Of a stretch of DNA of 64,000 nucleotides, positions 11,739 through 23,062 are shown in pieces. The position numbers were made by a program, and so were the translations under genes. Source of the stretch: Phycomyces blakesleeanus NRRL 1555(-). Lineage: Eukaryota; Mucoromycota; Mucoromycetes; Mucorales; Phycomycetaceae. Numbering within the stretch: position 1 is the stretch's first letter; each line of letters begins with the position of its first letter. Location: NCBI RefSeq assembly GCF_001638985.1, contig NW_017265150.1, positions 1,141,777 to 1,205,776 of the forward strand, in the 5' to 3' direction. The notes under the pieces are model-generated. The model searched no databases. It saw only the letters and a list, made by a program, of their open reading frames with translations, and had not been told where the DNA came from.

Positions 11739-12957
11739 ATGGCTATTCAAAGACGTCAACTTGCTCTTCGTCCCGTTGAGATTACAAACGAACAATTGAT
11801 GGAAATTCTTTCAACTTTGAAAACTAATATGACAGCCATGGGAACCAACATGGCAGCTGACATGTCGATTGTACAAGAACAAATCGGCACTGTTGAAGAT
11901 ACATTGCTAAACATGAATAGCAGAATTGGTGTTCTTGCCACCAGCAGCACTGAGACAATCACTGCTATTGACAGTTTAAGCAGGGCCCCCCTCGTTTCCC
12001 CTACCAATACAATGGCTAATGTTTCTCAGCCTGCCTTCAACGCTCCGTCTGAGTTTAGCAAGAAGGCCTCTAATGATGTTTATGTGAGTATCAACATGTG
12101 CAAAATTTTATCGATATATTTTCTCATATATTCTATCAGGCCCATATTCGTAATCTCATGTGGGATCCCAAGCTGAAAACAAGAAATCAAGCTGATATCC
12201 TGGCAAATGAGAGTAAGCCCAGATGGAATACAAATGTTTTCTTTTACAAGTCGCCAAACAAGGAGTTGGTGGTGCGACTTCTTGAAAACTTGAAGCGCAA
12301 GTTTACCCATGAGGGATTTAGAGAGGCAGACTTGAGAGCAAGACTGCACAAAAACTTCACCAGCCGGGTTTCAAAAGCAAGAAAAACCGAAGAGGAAATA
12401 AAAGCAACAAACACTCGTTCGAGAAGGGCAGGACGTGCCAGAGATGTAAGTGTAATCTCTAAATAAATAATTTCAAAATAATATAGTTTAGTCTTGAGAA
12501 TTTTAAAAATACTAATACAAAAAAACTACTATTAGAATCATACTCGCCGTTTACTTGCATACACAGACAACAAAGAAGCAATTGATCTACAAATGAAGAG
12601 AGATTGTGACTTCACAATGCAAATGGCAGCAATGTCCGATGGAGAATCTGCAGATGAAGACTTCGAGAATCGCACGAAGAGCATCGTCAAGATTGTTTGG
12701 CCAGGATGGAGAAGTGACAAGGTATATTATTTTATATTAATAATTATGTCTTATTATAAAAAATATAAAGTGAAGTATTAACAAAATCATTTTAGTTCAA
12801 TACTCTCATTAAACTCGTTGATGAGTATGTTATTGAAGCAATGGGGTCAAGTGCTTCTCAAATGAAGGAGAGGGTTTTCACCAGTGTGTCCAATACAGCA
12901 GCCCCAGATGACGTAACCCCCAAATTTTCTCAGTGGGCCCTTAGAGACGGGTATTAA
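11739..12957 (+). CDS. Tnp2 element A accessory gene 2 (putative DNA-binding protein), intact spliced model
   Basis: Four exons with GT...AG introns, all phase 0: 11739-12083, 12140-12445, 12536-12721, 12796-12957, giving 332 residues without a stop. Exon 1 encodes a region with coiled-coil-like spacing (ITNEQLMEILSTL...) and a Ser/Thr/Ala-rich linker. Exon 2 is basic: WDPKLKTRNQADILANESKP, then SPNKELVVRLLENLKRKF and a K/R-rich end with SRRAGRARD. Exon 3 has a conserved MSDGESADED acidic patch and VWPGWRSDK. Homologues sit in the same place in elements B, C and D. Exon 2 (306 nt) and exon 3 (186 nt) have exactly the same length in D. It converges on the transposase gene. Basic composition and pairing with a transposase suggest a TNPA-like DNA-binding partner; I recognise no named domain. 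The start follows a probable upstream intron acceptor (GTAG then ACAATGG). Confidence 0.75.
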
Positions 12958-13096
12958 ATAAACAAAAATTGCCTCTCTCTTTTTATCTATATATTACTTT
13001 TCACATACAAAATACTATTAACATATATATCAGAAATACGCGCTCTGTTTTTTTTGTTAAAGAAAAAGAAATGTAAAAGTTCACTTTATTTATTAT

Positions 13097-16000
13097 TTAA
13101 GCATATAGCTTCTTTGGCAATGGAATTACCAGCATTTTGCTAACATTTCTACTTGTCGCAATAGTAGCTGTAGCAACCTCTAATAAGATGCGATGTACAG
13201 GTATAATGCTATGGTAGCTATCAGGAGAGAATGTGGGCAAACAAAATTTAACACCGTCATCCTCACGCGACCTATCAGAGAAAGTACGAAACTACTTGAT
13301 AAATGCAAATACATGTTGATGATAATGAACCATGCGAGTCAGATGGAGATTGTGCGTGGGTGGAAGTTGGAAGGAGTGTGTAAAAAGATACTGAATTTGT
13401 CCAGCAAATCCAAGTATAATGTTTCCATTACTACCAACAAACTTTGCCTGAACAAGTGATCCACGACTGATTGTGCTGTTGTTTGTTCCTCAATAGTGTT
13501 GACCAAGAATGTCAATTGACTTCAATTTGATGATTTGATTGTCAAGTGCTGGGCGATTATAGGACGTGTCCTGATAGCTGGCAAGGTCTGGAAGGTTGTA
13601 AGCGACTTGGTAATATTCAAGTAAATGGAGATAGTCGGAATCATCCATTACTGATGGCTTTTTGTATTTTAGAGGAAATGTAGAAGGAGGAAGAGGCTTG
13701 TTACCCTTGGGTGAATTATAAGGATCAGTGTAGCCTTGAACGAATGCTTGCAATCTGAATGGGCGACTGGAGAGAGTGGTGACTGTGGTGGTAGGTATGG
13801 ATGTTGTAACAAGTTTAGACAGAGTGTGAATGAAGGGGATCTGGCTAGAACTTTTAAGAACAGCATTGACATAATCACCCTTATATGTATTCTGAACAAA
13901 ATTTTTTATGTAGGTCGCCTCAAAACCGTCTTTGCCATTTGTCTTGAAATTCTTTAAAATACCATTGTATCGCTCAAACCCAAAGAGCCAATAACCATAC
14001 ACTGGTCCAAAATCACGAATGCATTCGTGAAGATGGAGGTGTAGGTGCATATTGCAGGTGAGAATAGTGGTGGTATAGTCTATGTTGCATGCATTGCAAA
14101 ACTTTTCTAACAGGCTGTGGGCAGTGGTGATCTCATCAAAAGTAATGCTGGGCTTTACGTAGTATCAGCATGCATCAACGAAATACATCCAGTTCTTGAA
14201 TTGTAATGGGGGGAGAATACCATACAACAAGACAGGAAAATAGATCAGAACCCATGATTTCCACTCATCCACTTTCATGTAGCTGAAGCCCTTTCCAATT
14301 TTGGTTGTCAGTGTGGTGTAATCTCTGGGCAGTACCATTGTCTCTGCAATTTTCTCCATCAAAGCAAACTCTTCAGGTCCAATTGTCTTCTCAGCAATCC
14401 ACCAATCCATTAATCTCTTAGATGTCCCCAGGAAAAGATTATGCATGGGATCAATGATCGTTCCATGTACTAGATCAAAGTATCCAAGGCGTTGCAACTG
14501 CGACCATTGAACATCATTTTTGACCTCCAGCTGATGCCTTTCTGAGAGTGTACTTGCATCCTTTCACTCCTCAGCATGCAACCTGCTCTCTGCACCACTG
14601 CGGATATTCCAACAAGAATAATTGAATCCACGAAAATCAACCTGGTTGCTGCTCTCTAACTGAGTAAACTGCCGGCTGCACCTGTAACAGGCACATGTGC
14701 TGTTATGTGCTGTGAATCCACTTGTCTTTCTGGTGGCTGGGATATCACATGCAACCATCAGTAGTGCAGCACAAACACTGACACCATTTGGGAATTCGTG
14801 TGTAGAAATCCGCATGCCAACGTACAGCTGCTTCAAATCATCCATTAAGGGCTCCAAGTAACTATTGATCTCGTCAGTTTTTAGCTCCTTTGGACCAGGC
14901 ATGAGACCTACAAGAATAATATTCTCTGGCTTGAATCTTTCATCACGGGGCAAGTTGTTGATGGCCAGATAGATAGCACCAGAGGAGTGAGTGACACCAT
15001 CAAAGGGCTGGAACCAGTCGATGTTAAGTGTGAACATTAGTGAGCATGGGTCCAACACAAATGATACATCATCCTTGTCCTTCAACTCCTTCCACATCGC
15101 ATTATCATAGACATCGCACAGAGTATCTATCATCTTCAACTCCTTATTTCATTGACAAATCTTGGCTTTGAAACTAGGGCAACGGAAGAAAACGCTCAAT
15201 GTATTTTTAATGGATTGGTAGACATATTTACACTTTGCAACTAAGGCACCGGAAGATATGGATTTTGTCAAATTACAATTGCATGCAGACCTGGCACCAA
15301 GTTTTGCAGAAACACATTGAGGAGGAGCAGATACAATATCCTGATATACTGTATGATAGTCTTGGCACACCACAAATTTCTTGATACCTTTTGTAATAGC
15401 AGAAAATCCTGCCGTTTTTTGTAAACCGGCAAGACTGGTTGGTAATTGAAAATCTTGGTTGTAGATTCTCAGCAGATTGTTGATAAACTCAATCAAGACA
15501 GCAGCACCCTTATCAACAACATGACGCGAAGCAAACAGTACTGTAAAGATGGCTATAAATTGATAGACTTCATTTTCGGGCATATCAGGAGCAGCAAAAG
15601 GGTCTGTAAAAAATTAAAAAAAAATTAACACTTGATTTTTCTTTTACTCTCTTTTTCTTTTAGTTTTCTTTATGTATCCCACACTGACCTTCACTGTTGA
15701 AGTCCTCAATCTCGATCTCATTGACTTCATCTTCAACATTGTCATCGAAATCATTGTTGTCTCTGTCATTGTCAAACATTGAGGCGGCATTCAAAAAAGG
15801 TGAGTTGGCCTGACCGTCCATTGCTTCCACAGAATTGGAACGAGAAGTCGGTATTACTACAAATATGGAATATAATAGTTTATTAGTTTTTTTTTCTGCT
15901 TTTAAATAAAAAAATTCTTACCCTCAGTATCTACATCTATGTTTCTCATTGTGGCTGTGTTTCATTAAAAGTTTAAAAATAAACAACATAAATAAAAAAT

Positions 16001-16213
16001 TAAAAATAAAAAATTGAAACAATTATTATACAGCAACCAAAAAACCAACACTGAATATATTATATTATTCTTAAATATTCTGGTACCTTCAACTTTAGCT
16101 CTTTTATTACGATGAGTCTCAGTATGCTTTGCAGCATAAGAAGATTTCTGATGACTGTTGTGACATTTAATGCAGTAACAGTCTAAGGTGTGGGTTTGGG
16201 TAGAGGGAAACAT
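13097..16213 (-). pseudogene. Tnp2/CACTA-like transposase of element A, inactivated
   Basis: Exon 1 (from 16213) carries the zinc-binding pattern CYCIKCHNSHQKSSYAAKHTETH. A short exon 2 (about 15950) and an acidic exon 3 (about 15855-15690, ending at AG|GTCAGT) follow, then the main exon from about 15606. The main exon encodes MFTLNIDWFQPFDGVTHS, VACDIPATRKTSGF with CACYRC, IIDPMHNLFLG and MHLHLHLHECIRDFGPVYGY, as in the intact copy at 51392-53899. In-frame stops occur after KICQ (about 15148), HAEE (about 14563), FVDAC (about 14164), ILGQHY (about 13490) and FIK (about 13290). Several replace a Trp codon of element D. Tnp2 proteins cut and integrate CACTA elements. It converges on gene 2 (ends 12957). 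Confidence 0.85.
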
Positions 16214-16539
16214 ATTGTGTATAGCTTGAATTATAAAATAAAAAAGGAAACAAGTACTACAAATACTTTATTTGATGTGATTTTATAGCAAGCCAAAAAA
16301 ATATGAATTTTTTATTGTCCATCTAAACCAATAGAATATGTGGACAGTACACCCCCAACTTAAATAAAAAAACGGCTGAGCTGAAAAAAAAACTTTGACA
16401 TTTCCACTACTTTTCAGATTACTTAAAGCTATAGTATTTTTTATTTTTCCAGTGCACTGTTTGTGCGGATATGTACCAGTCATTGATTTATAGGGGCAAC
16501 ACTATAATTATTTGTGATTATTTATGATATTAGTATGCA

Positions 16540-17445
16540 TTTGTCTGTTTCAGTATGTCATATAAAAATCAGATAAAGAACTTCCATGCTTCTTGCAGAG
16601 ATTTCATAAGTAGCATCAATATAAACTGACTTGAAAATTGTCATAAGTATAATTTGGGAGAGTGACTAGAATCCAAATACATAAGGCAATAAGGAGGCAT
16701 TGAAGGTTGATAGCTGGGCAATGAAGATATAGTAGTTTTGGAAGGGCAACTTTTCATTCATCCAGATTGCTAGAGATCTGTCTTCCTCTGAATGAGATAT
16801 ATACAGCAGATTCTTCAACTATATTTCTATTTAATACTTGTTTAAAGACTTACTTAATATTTAATTACATACCTTTCTCATTTTATTATACACATCTTCA
16901 TAGTTGAGCTTTCCAGCACCCACACATTATTTCTCATTTGGCTTTAGAACAGAAATTCTAGTGTTTTTACAATGACTTTCTTCTTTAAGAAGATGCTCAA
17001 TCATTTTGATAGCTTTATAAGAGAAAGGCAAAGTTCTAAGATCTGATTTGTCTTCAGAAACATGATTTGTATAATCTGTTAGCATGCAAAAAGTAATAAC
17101 ATCTGAGCTGAAATATTGCTTAATATGAAAAAGAGCAGAACATTTACAATAATTCGAATTCTTTTGTGCTAAACAGCAAGTATGCTTTGTTTTGTATTTG
17201 TCTCCATAATAATACTATCTTGTCTCTGAAAACAACAAATCAGTTGAGATATACAAATCTCTTTTCTTTAACCACTTAGTTAAACAGAGTTTGTGAATGA
17301 AATTATGACATTCCTGACATTCACTATCTCTAACTAGTATTATTGTATTTAATTGAAACACATTTATTTCTCTAAGAGGTGAGTTAGCAAATGCATTCTG
17401 CACATTGAACAGATTGTAGATAGTGTTAGACATTATAAAGCTCAT
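16540..17445 (-). pseudogene. MULE transposase N-terminal half, decayed
   Basis: Reading leftward from 17445: SNTIYNLFNVQNAFANSP and ILVRDSECQECHNFIHKLC match the start of the MULE proteins at 17742 and 32156. About 17045-16875 reads LRTLPFSYKAIKMIEHLLKE...NTRISVL...LNYEDVYNKMRK and then a GT donor. About 16820-16540 reads IWMNEKLPFQNYYIF and IDATYEIS, matching the DATHAIS catalytic segment of the copies at 18463 and 60207. Multiple stops. It lies head to head with the MULE at 17594. A diverged remnant, not part of that element. Confidence 0.65.
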
Positions 17446-17593
17446 ATTTATGATATAATAATTGTATTCAAAATAAAGGGGAGTAAGAGAAAAAAATAAG
17501 AAAAAATTGTTTTAATAAAAGCTATTCTTTAAAAGTACTGATTGTAAAAGCTACAAAGCTATGTTCAATTCAATCTTATCAAAAGAAAAAATA

Positions 17594-19710
17594 GAAAGTC
17601 TATATTTTCTAGTAGATGATAAAATACTAACCAAAATAATAACTGCCAAATCTTTTTTTTGTTTTTGAATTGTTTATGTGAAACAGATATTCTATATGCA
17701 TTAAATTACGTGTTTTATTAAAATAAACACTCTTACCAAATATGTCAATCAACAACACTCAATCTAACAAAATTATTTACATTTTAGCAACAATCTCCCA
17801 AGCCTTGGAATGCTCTTCTGTTCCAGTAGTGATGACACTTAGATTAGAAAATATTATTAGAGTAAAGACATCTGAGTGGAAAGAATGTTTAACAGAGATT
17901 GGGAAAGCTTGTGCAGTCAAGTGGGTCATTTGCAACACCAATAAGCAACCCACCAACATTACTGCTGAAGAAGCCAAAGCAACTGGTATTAAGTTGTGTT
18001 TTTCTCAGGAGTATTCCTGTCATCGTTGGGGAACCTATGAATCTAAGGCAGCTTTGCGTGTGGTTCAAAAGTGAACAAAGAAAAACAAGTGTCCTGCTCT
18101 TCTTCGTGTGAAAGGATTCTTTAAGACACCCGAGTTTTATGAATTTGTTGTTACAAAAGATCATGCAGGGCATACTTCTGGTGATATGCGTAGTGACATT
18201 TGCACCCTTTCTCTTGCAAAGAAATATCTTCACAAGTTGGCTCAGCAATTAGAACAGTCGTCAAAATCTGCTAGTCAAATTATAATTGATATGTTGAGAG
18301 CTGTAGATCAATATGGTAGAAAGTCTGAAAGAAAAGTTAACTATTATGATATCTGGAATTTGATGAACAAAGTAAGCTTTAAAAATAATATATCATAGCA
18401 TTTACTTTAATATATTTCTGTAATAGATCAATAAAAAGCTATATCATTTTGACAAAGACCAAATGACTTCTTTCTTAATCTGGATGAACAACAAACTTCC
18501 TACCTTAAACTTCAACATCTGTAAGGCAATTACTTCATATTCTCCAGATCCATCAGCCTTTGCATATGGTTTTATGTCACCCGTTCAGCAAGAAAAAATA
18601 AAAACCGCAACTTCTTTCTGTTTGGATGCTACTCATGCAATCTCTAGCAACGTGAATGAGATTCTTTATACCCTTTTGGTGCGTGATAAAGATATTGGTA
18701 GAGGATGGCCTGTTGCCTTTATGGTAACCAATGATCGAGGTGTAAGCCCCATTGTGCAGTGGCTGCAGTTCTTGAAGAGATCTTTTTTGCTTTTTGACCC
18801 AAAGCAATTTACTATTGATTGTTGTGCAGCAGAAGTTCACGCCATTCAGACAACTTTTTCTGCAACATCCATTCAATTTTTACATCTTTCATGTAACCCA
18901 AGCATGGAACCAAAAGTTATCTGACAGTGTGAAGATTCCTGGATCCTTACCATCTGAGGCACGAATTTTATGTGGTGTGATGATGAAGTCTCTGCAAGAG
19001 ATTATTTATGAAGAAGACATAGACGTGTTTCATCATAAAATTATATAGTTGAAAGAAGACTTTGACGATCAAGAAAGCTTCTTGGATTACTTTGAGAAAA
19101 ACTGGTGCACAGAAGCAAAGTTTAATATCTGAAGTAGAGCATATCATGAATGATAATTCTCTCATATGCTCACAAATAACTATATCGAGTTCTGGTACAA
19201 TCAATTAAAAACGGTTTTCATGAAAAGATCTAGAAACAAAAGATTTGATAAGCTTGTTTTTGTTTTAGTACATGATGCTAAGTATTATCTTACCTAAGAA
19301 TATAGACGTGTCATATCAAATAATGGTGCAATGAGATTTTTTACTAGACAACAAAAAATATGTGAAACAGAAGCTGAAAAAGTCAATGATGACAGAGAAA
19401 TGTTGATTGTTGCTCCTGGTACTGCAGAAGATGTAAATTGGCAAGTTTGGTCATTTGTAAATGAAAATACAAAATATTTTATTCAGATTGCAGAGCCAAA
19501 CTTGATTATTTCCTGCAGCTGCTTCCATTATCAGCAAAGATGTAAACCTTGTAAGCATATGTATTTGCTTAAAATATATACAAACCGATCTCTCTACTTA
19601 TCTCCACCTTCTGTCACAAATACAAACATAATATAGCCAGTCTCTACCTCTGAAACAGTCATAATCACATCAATCATCAGCTGTACATCTGCTTTCACCG
19701 CAAAAATTAT
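17594..19710 (+). pseudogene. MULE transposase element, copy 1, 3'-truncated
   Basis: Starts with the same terminal sequence as the complete copy at 59336 (GAAAGTCTATATTTTCT). The coding remnant runs 17742 to about 19710 in two main exons (intron about 18370-18425). Signature parts: KTSEWKECLTEIGKACAVKW near the N-terminus; FCLDATHAIS (first catalytic D); FTIDCCAAEVHAI (likely second D); and a SWIM zinc finger CSCFHYQQRCKPCKH near 19515-19557. Defects include a TGA at 18072, a one-base T insertion near 18880 and stops at 19046-19048 and about 19130. The two stops at the end are shared with copy 2. Sequence similarity to copy 2 ends near 19700, so the 3' quarter and right terminal repeat are lost. 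Mutator-like transposases move DNA by cut and paste. Confidence 0.85.
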
Positions 19711-20142
19711 ATAATTTTACTGGGTTGAAATATATGTTGAATTGAGGGAAAAAAATAATTTCACTCAGTTTAAAGGGATGTTCCCCCCAAATGGAAACAT
19801 AAGTTGTATCTTTGGAAAGAAGCCTTATACCATGGTGAAATACTTAGATTTACATGCTATCTAAATTAGCTGGTATTTTTCATTCACCCTTTAAATACAA
19901 AAGAGGTCTAGCATATATTCTCATTAAAGTTTGGTCATCATTTCTTAAATGGGATGGTCAGTCCAAATAAAGTCACTCTGTGTGAGCCAATTATATCAAA
20001 GGTTCTCCAAATTTTACTCGATTTCTATTGGCTAGAGATCTCAAAATTTGGGGAAACAGGTGGAGAAACATGTGGAAAAACAGGCTCACAACTATAATCA
20101 GGCTTTTTATTTGGTATTTTATACAATCAATTTTATTATATA
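19711..20142. other. No gene recognised
   Basis: Unique-looking AT-rich sequence between the truncated MULE and a solo LTR, with no coding or structural signal I can support. Confidence 0.4.
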
Positions 20143-20770
20143 TGTTGTGAATGAATATTGATTACTGCTGAATCTGAGAGTAAGACTGAAGGATAAAATA
20201 ATATCCTCAGCTATTCCAGTCAAACGGATCTCCCTTTATGATATTATCTAATACACAGATCATCATACACATAATTGATTATTTATTATTATCACCATGA
20301 CATGGGATATACAAATACATATATATTATATATATGGCAGCATTATATTTCATCTACATATTTCTTTTATTATACAAATACTTAATTGAGAGACTACAAC
20401 TACAATTATTTAATATTATGAAACATTACCCAAGTATCTGGGGCGGAATACTAAAATATTACCAATAGCATAAATGCTCTTCTTTACCAAAACTCTTGGA
20501 CTGATCTGACTGGAGAAGTATCATATCAATTGGTCTTTCCGGATCTTTCCAGAAGAACAATACTCCTGGAAGATGACTCATTGTGATAAAGGTTACTTAA
20601 GCACACACTGAATTACAAATTAGAAAAACATATAAATATCAGTAGATAGTTCTGTGTAGAAAGAGGGAATTTGATCATTCTTTACTTTTCTTTTGAAATA
20701 AACAACCTACACAAGTTCTCACGAATTCTTTTGTCTATATTATATTTTGCTTTATTTTCTCCCCACAACA
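20143..20770 (+). mobile_element. Solo LTR, diverged member of family 1 (628 bp), TSD ATATA
   Basis: Starts TGTTGTGAATGAATATTG and ends CTCCCCACAACA, flanked by ATATA at 20138-20142 and 20771-20775. It shares the family-1 order of motifs: CTCAGCTATTCCAGTCAAA near the start, a TATA-like ATATAAATATCAG near 20630, AATAAACAACCTACACAAG near 20696, and TCACGAATTC after it. It is longer and more diverged than the 532-bp copies. Confidence 0.8.
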
Positions 20771-20775
20771 ATATA

Positions 20776-21757
20776 ATTTTTCAATTTTTGGTTTATTTGA
20801 TAGAAAAAATGGTTTCTAGATAAATATTTTGATTTCACAGTATTCTCTCCTTTTACGCGTTTTGAACCCAATGGATATTTTTTGCTTAATATCATTGCTA
20901 TATTTAATACCTGAACCAGACATTGAATACTAAATTGAAAGAAGAAAAGCACTGTTTAAGAGCAGCATCAACAATAATTAATGAATGCATAGAATATGAT
21001 ATATAATATTACTTACAGTGTAATATACTCAATCAAAGTAATATCAATAAATACTTTGAGATAGTCAAGATTCTAAAATATCTTTTCTTATCAGTACAGA
21101 TATCAAAAAACATGCATTACGTAACTTACAAATTGTATAGCTAGCTGACTAAAATAAAGAGTGTGCCTAAAAAATATATTGAAAGAAGTATTTTTACAGA
21201 TTAGTAATGAAAAAAAGATAGATTGAAGCAATAAAAAAAACTTAGCATCATACTCGATTTAGAAAGGAATAGAGCTAATGAGAAAGAGTGAAAATGACAA
21301 AATAAAATAAAGGAAAATGATAGTCAGTAAAGAGCTTTAAGGGAATATCATTCTTACCTTGGTATTTAATATTGTGTATGAAAAGATGCGTAAGTGTCCT
21401 ATTTATCAACTACAAAATAGTGTAAGAAAATATATAAAAAGAGAAAAAAAATTGTTTTCTAGAGAATTCTCATAAGAAAAAATGTGGGCAGAAGAAGATT
21501 CAAATAATTAATAATACAAGTCACTCAATGTGAGAAGGATGCACTTGTAAAAAAAATCAAAAAAGGCCATATTTTTCAATATTTTTAGGATTAAAAAATA
21601 AAGTTAATAAATATTATTACTATTCAGAACAAAGACTTTTTAATTAAACTATGTTCAGCTTCTCAGCTCTTTAACTTTAAAGAAGTAATAAAAAAATATA
21701 AACTGTAGATATATATATGCAAAAGATTTATCTTCATTTCTTTGCCTCTTTATACAC
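20776..21757. other. AT-rich stretch, no gene recognised
   Basis: No convincing coding signal. It precedes gene 2 of element B on the plus strand and probably holds its promoter and any third-gene remnant, but I could not align it with the third-gene exons of A, C or D. Confidence 0.4.
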
Positions 21758-22951
21758 ATGTCTAACTTTGACTTATCAAACATTTCTCCAAACAACTTTC
21801 TCTTCACTTCAATCAGCCGAGATGTTGCAGTCCTACCAGCCTCAATTGCTCCAAGACCAAGCAATGCTCAGGAGGTTCAAGGAGAACAACAGACTCCAGT
21901 GGCAACTAGTGAACATCTGGTTACACCGCAAAACAGAATAAACAGCTTGTCCAAGATTGTGTTGGAGGGTCCAACTAAGGAAGCCATCAGGCGGATTGAA
22001 AATAACATGTCTGATATTTAGACTTTCATGGAGGTCATCAACAAGATCATTGCAGATGGAACTTTGTCAGCAAGATCTATGCCAGCCAATAATGTGCATA
22101 ACTCTTCTGATAGTTAATTTGCGCATAGAATGAGATCTCCAGATGTATCAGTAAGCTATGGAAATAAAAAGATGTCAAAATGTATCTAAAGATAATTTAT
22201 AGAGAATGATAAAAGGGTACATTTGCCATCCAAAGTTGAAAGGCACAGATCCTAAAAAAATAGCAGAGAATAACAGCAGACCTGAATGGGATTTGACTTC
22301 CAGTTTCCATAGTAGTTATAACCACGCACTGATAATATCTCTGCTGTCTTACTTGCAAGGACAAGGGAACATACTCACCAGTGATGTATCAATGTTGAAA
22401 ATGACAGATATAGTGAAGAAACACTTTAGCAATCAGCAGAAAGAGTCCAGAAAGTCAGAGGAAGAAGGCAATAAAAAGAGACAGAAAAGCAGAAGATATC
22501 AGAGAACAGGTGTTGTAAGTATTCGTTTTGTACATACTGTATGATTTTGTACAGCATTCTCACATATATATATATGTATATATAGCTTGTTGCTCACCAG
22601 AAGGCACGTAGCTGCTATCAACAGTAAGTTTGGAAACGCGGATTGTAGCTTTGCCTTTCAGAAAGGTGTAGTTTCCAAGGGGGATTCAGACAACAAAGAT
22701 AACTTGACTGTGTTCCGACCAAGCTGGAGAAGTTATGAAGTAATAAAATATAAAAGAGATTTTATTTTAAAAATGCACTTCTTTTACTTATATAATTTAT
22801 AACAATCCTATAGCTTCAAAAACTCTTTGAAGCTGTAGATTTATTGAGTGGTAACAACTTAGGGGATAAGTCCAAGTTGGTTACAAAACAAACCCAAGTT
22901 GACATGGAAATAGATCTGCCATCCATGTCGACAATCCCTCTGGCTGAGTAG
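21758..22951 (+). pseudogene. Tnp2 element B accessory gene 2, broken
   Basis: Homologue of 11739-12957 in the same four-block order. Block 1 (to about 22150) holds VVTPQN-like Ser/Thr-rich sequence and RIENNMSDI. Block 2 (22200-22515) has GYICHPKLKGTDPKKIAENN, RPEWDL and a K/R-rich end (KSEEEGNKKRQKSRRYQRTG). Block 3 (about 22590-22738) ends in FRPSWRSYE. Block 4 (about 22813-22951) ends with LAE and a stop. GT...AG borders are recognisable. In-frame stops occur at 22018-22020 and about 22116. It converges on the element B transposase remnant. Probably not functional. Confidence 0.65.
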
Positions 22952-23062
22952 GTAATCAAAAAAATTAAAAAATAAAACTTTTTTGGTATTTTTAAATTAC
23001 AAACATTCTTTTGATGATTTTTCATAAATTTACAATAGCTAATGAGATTATTTATTTTTGAA

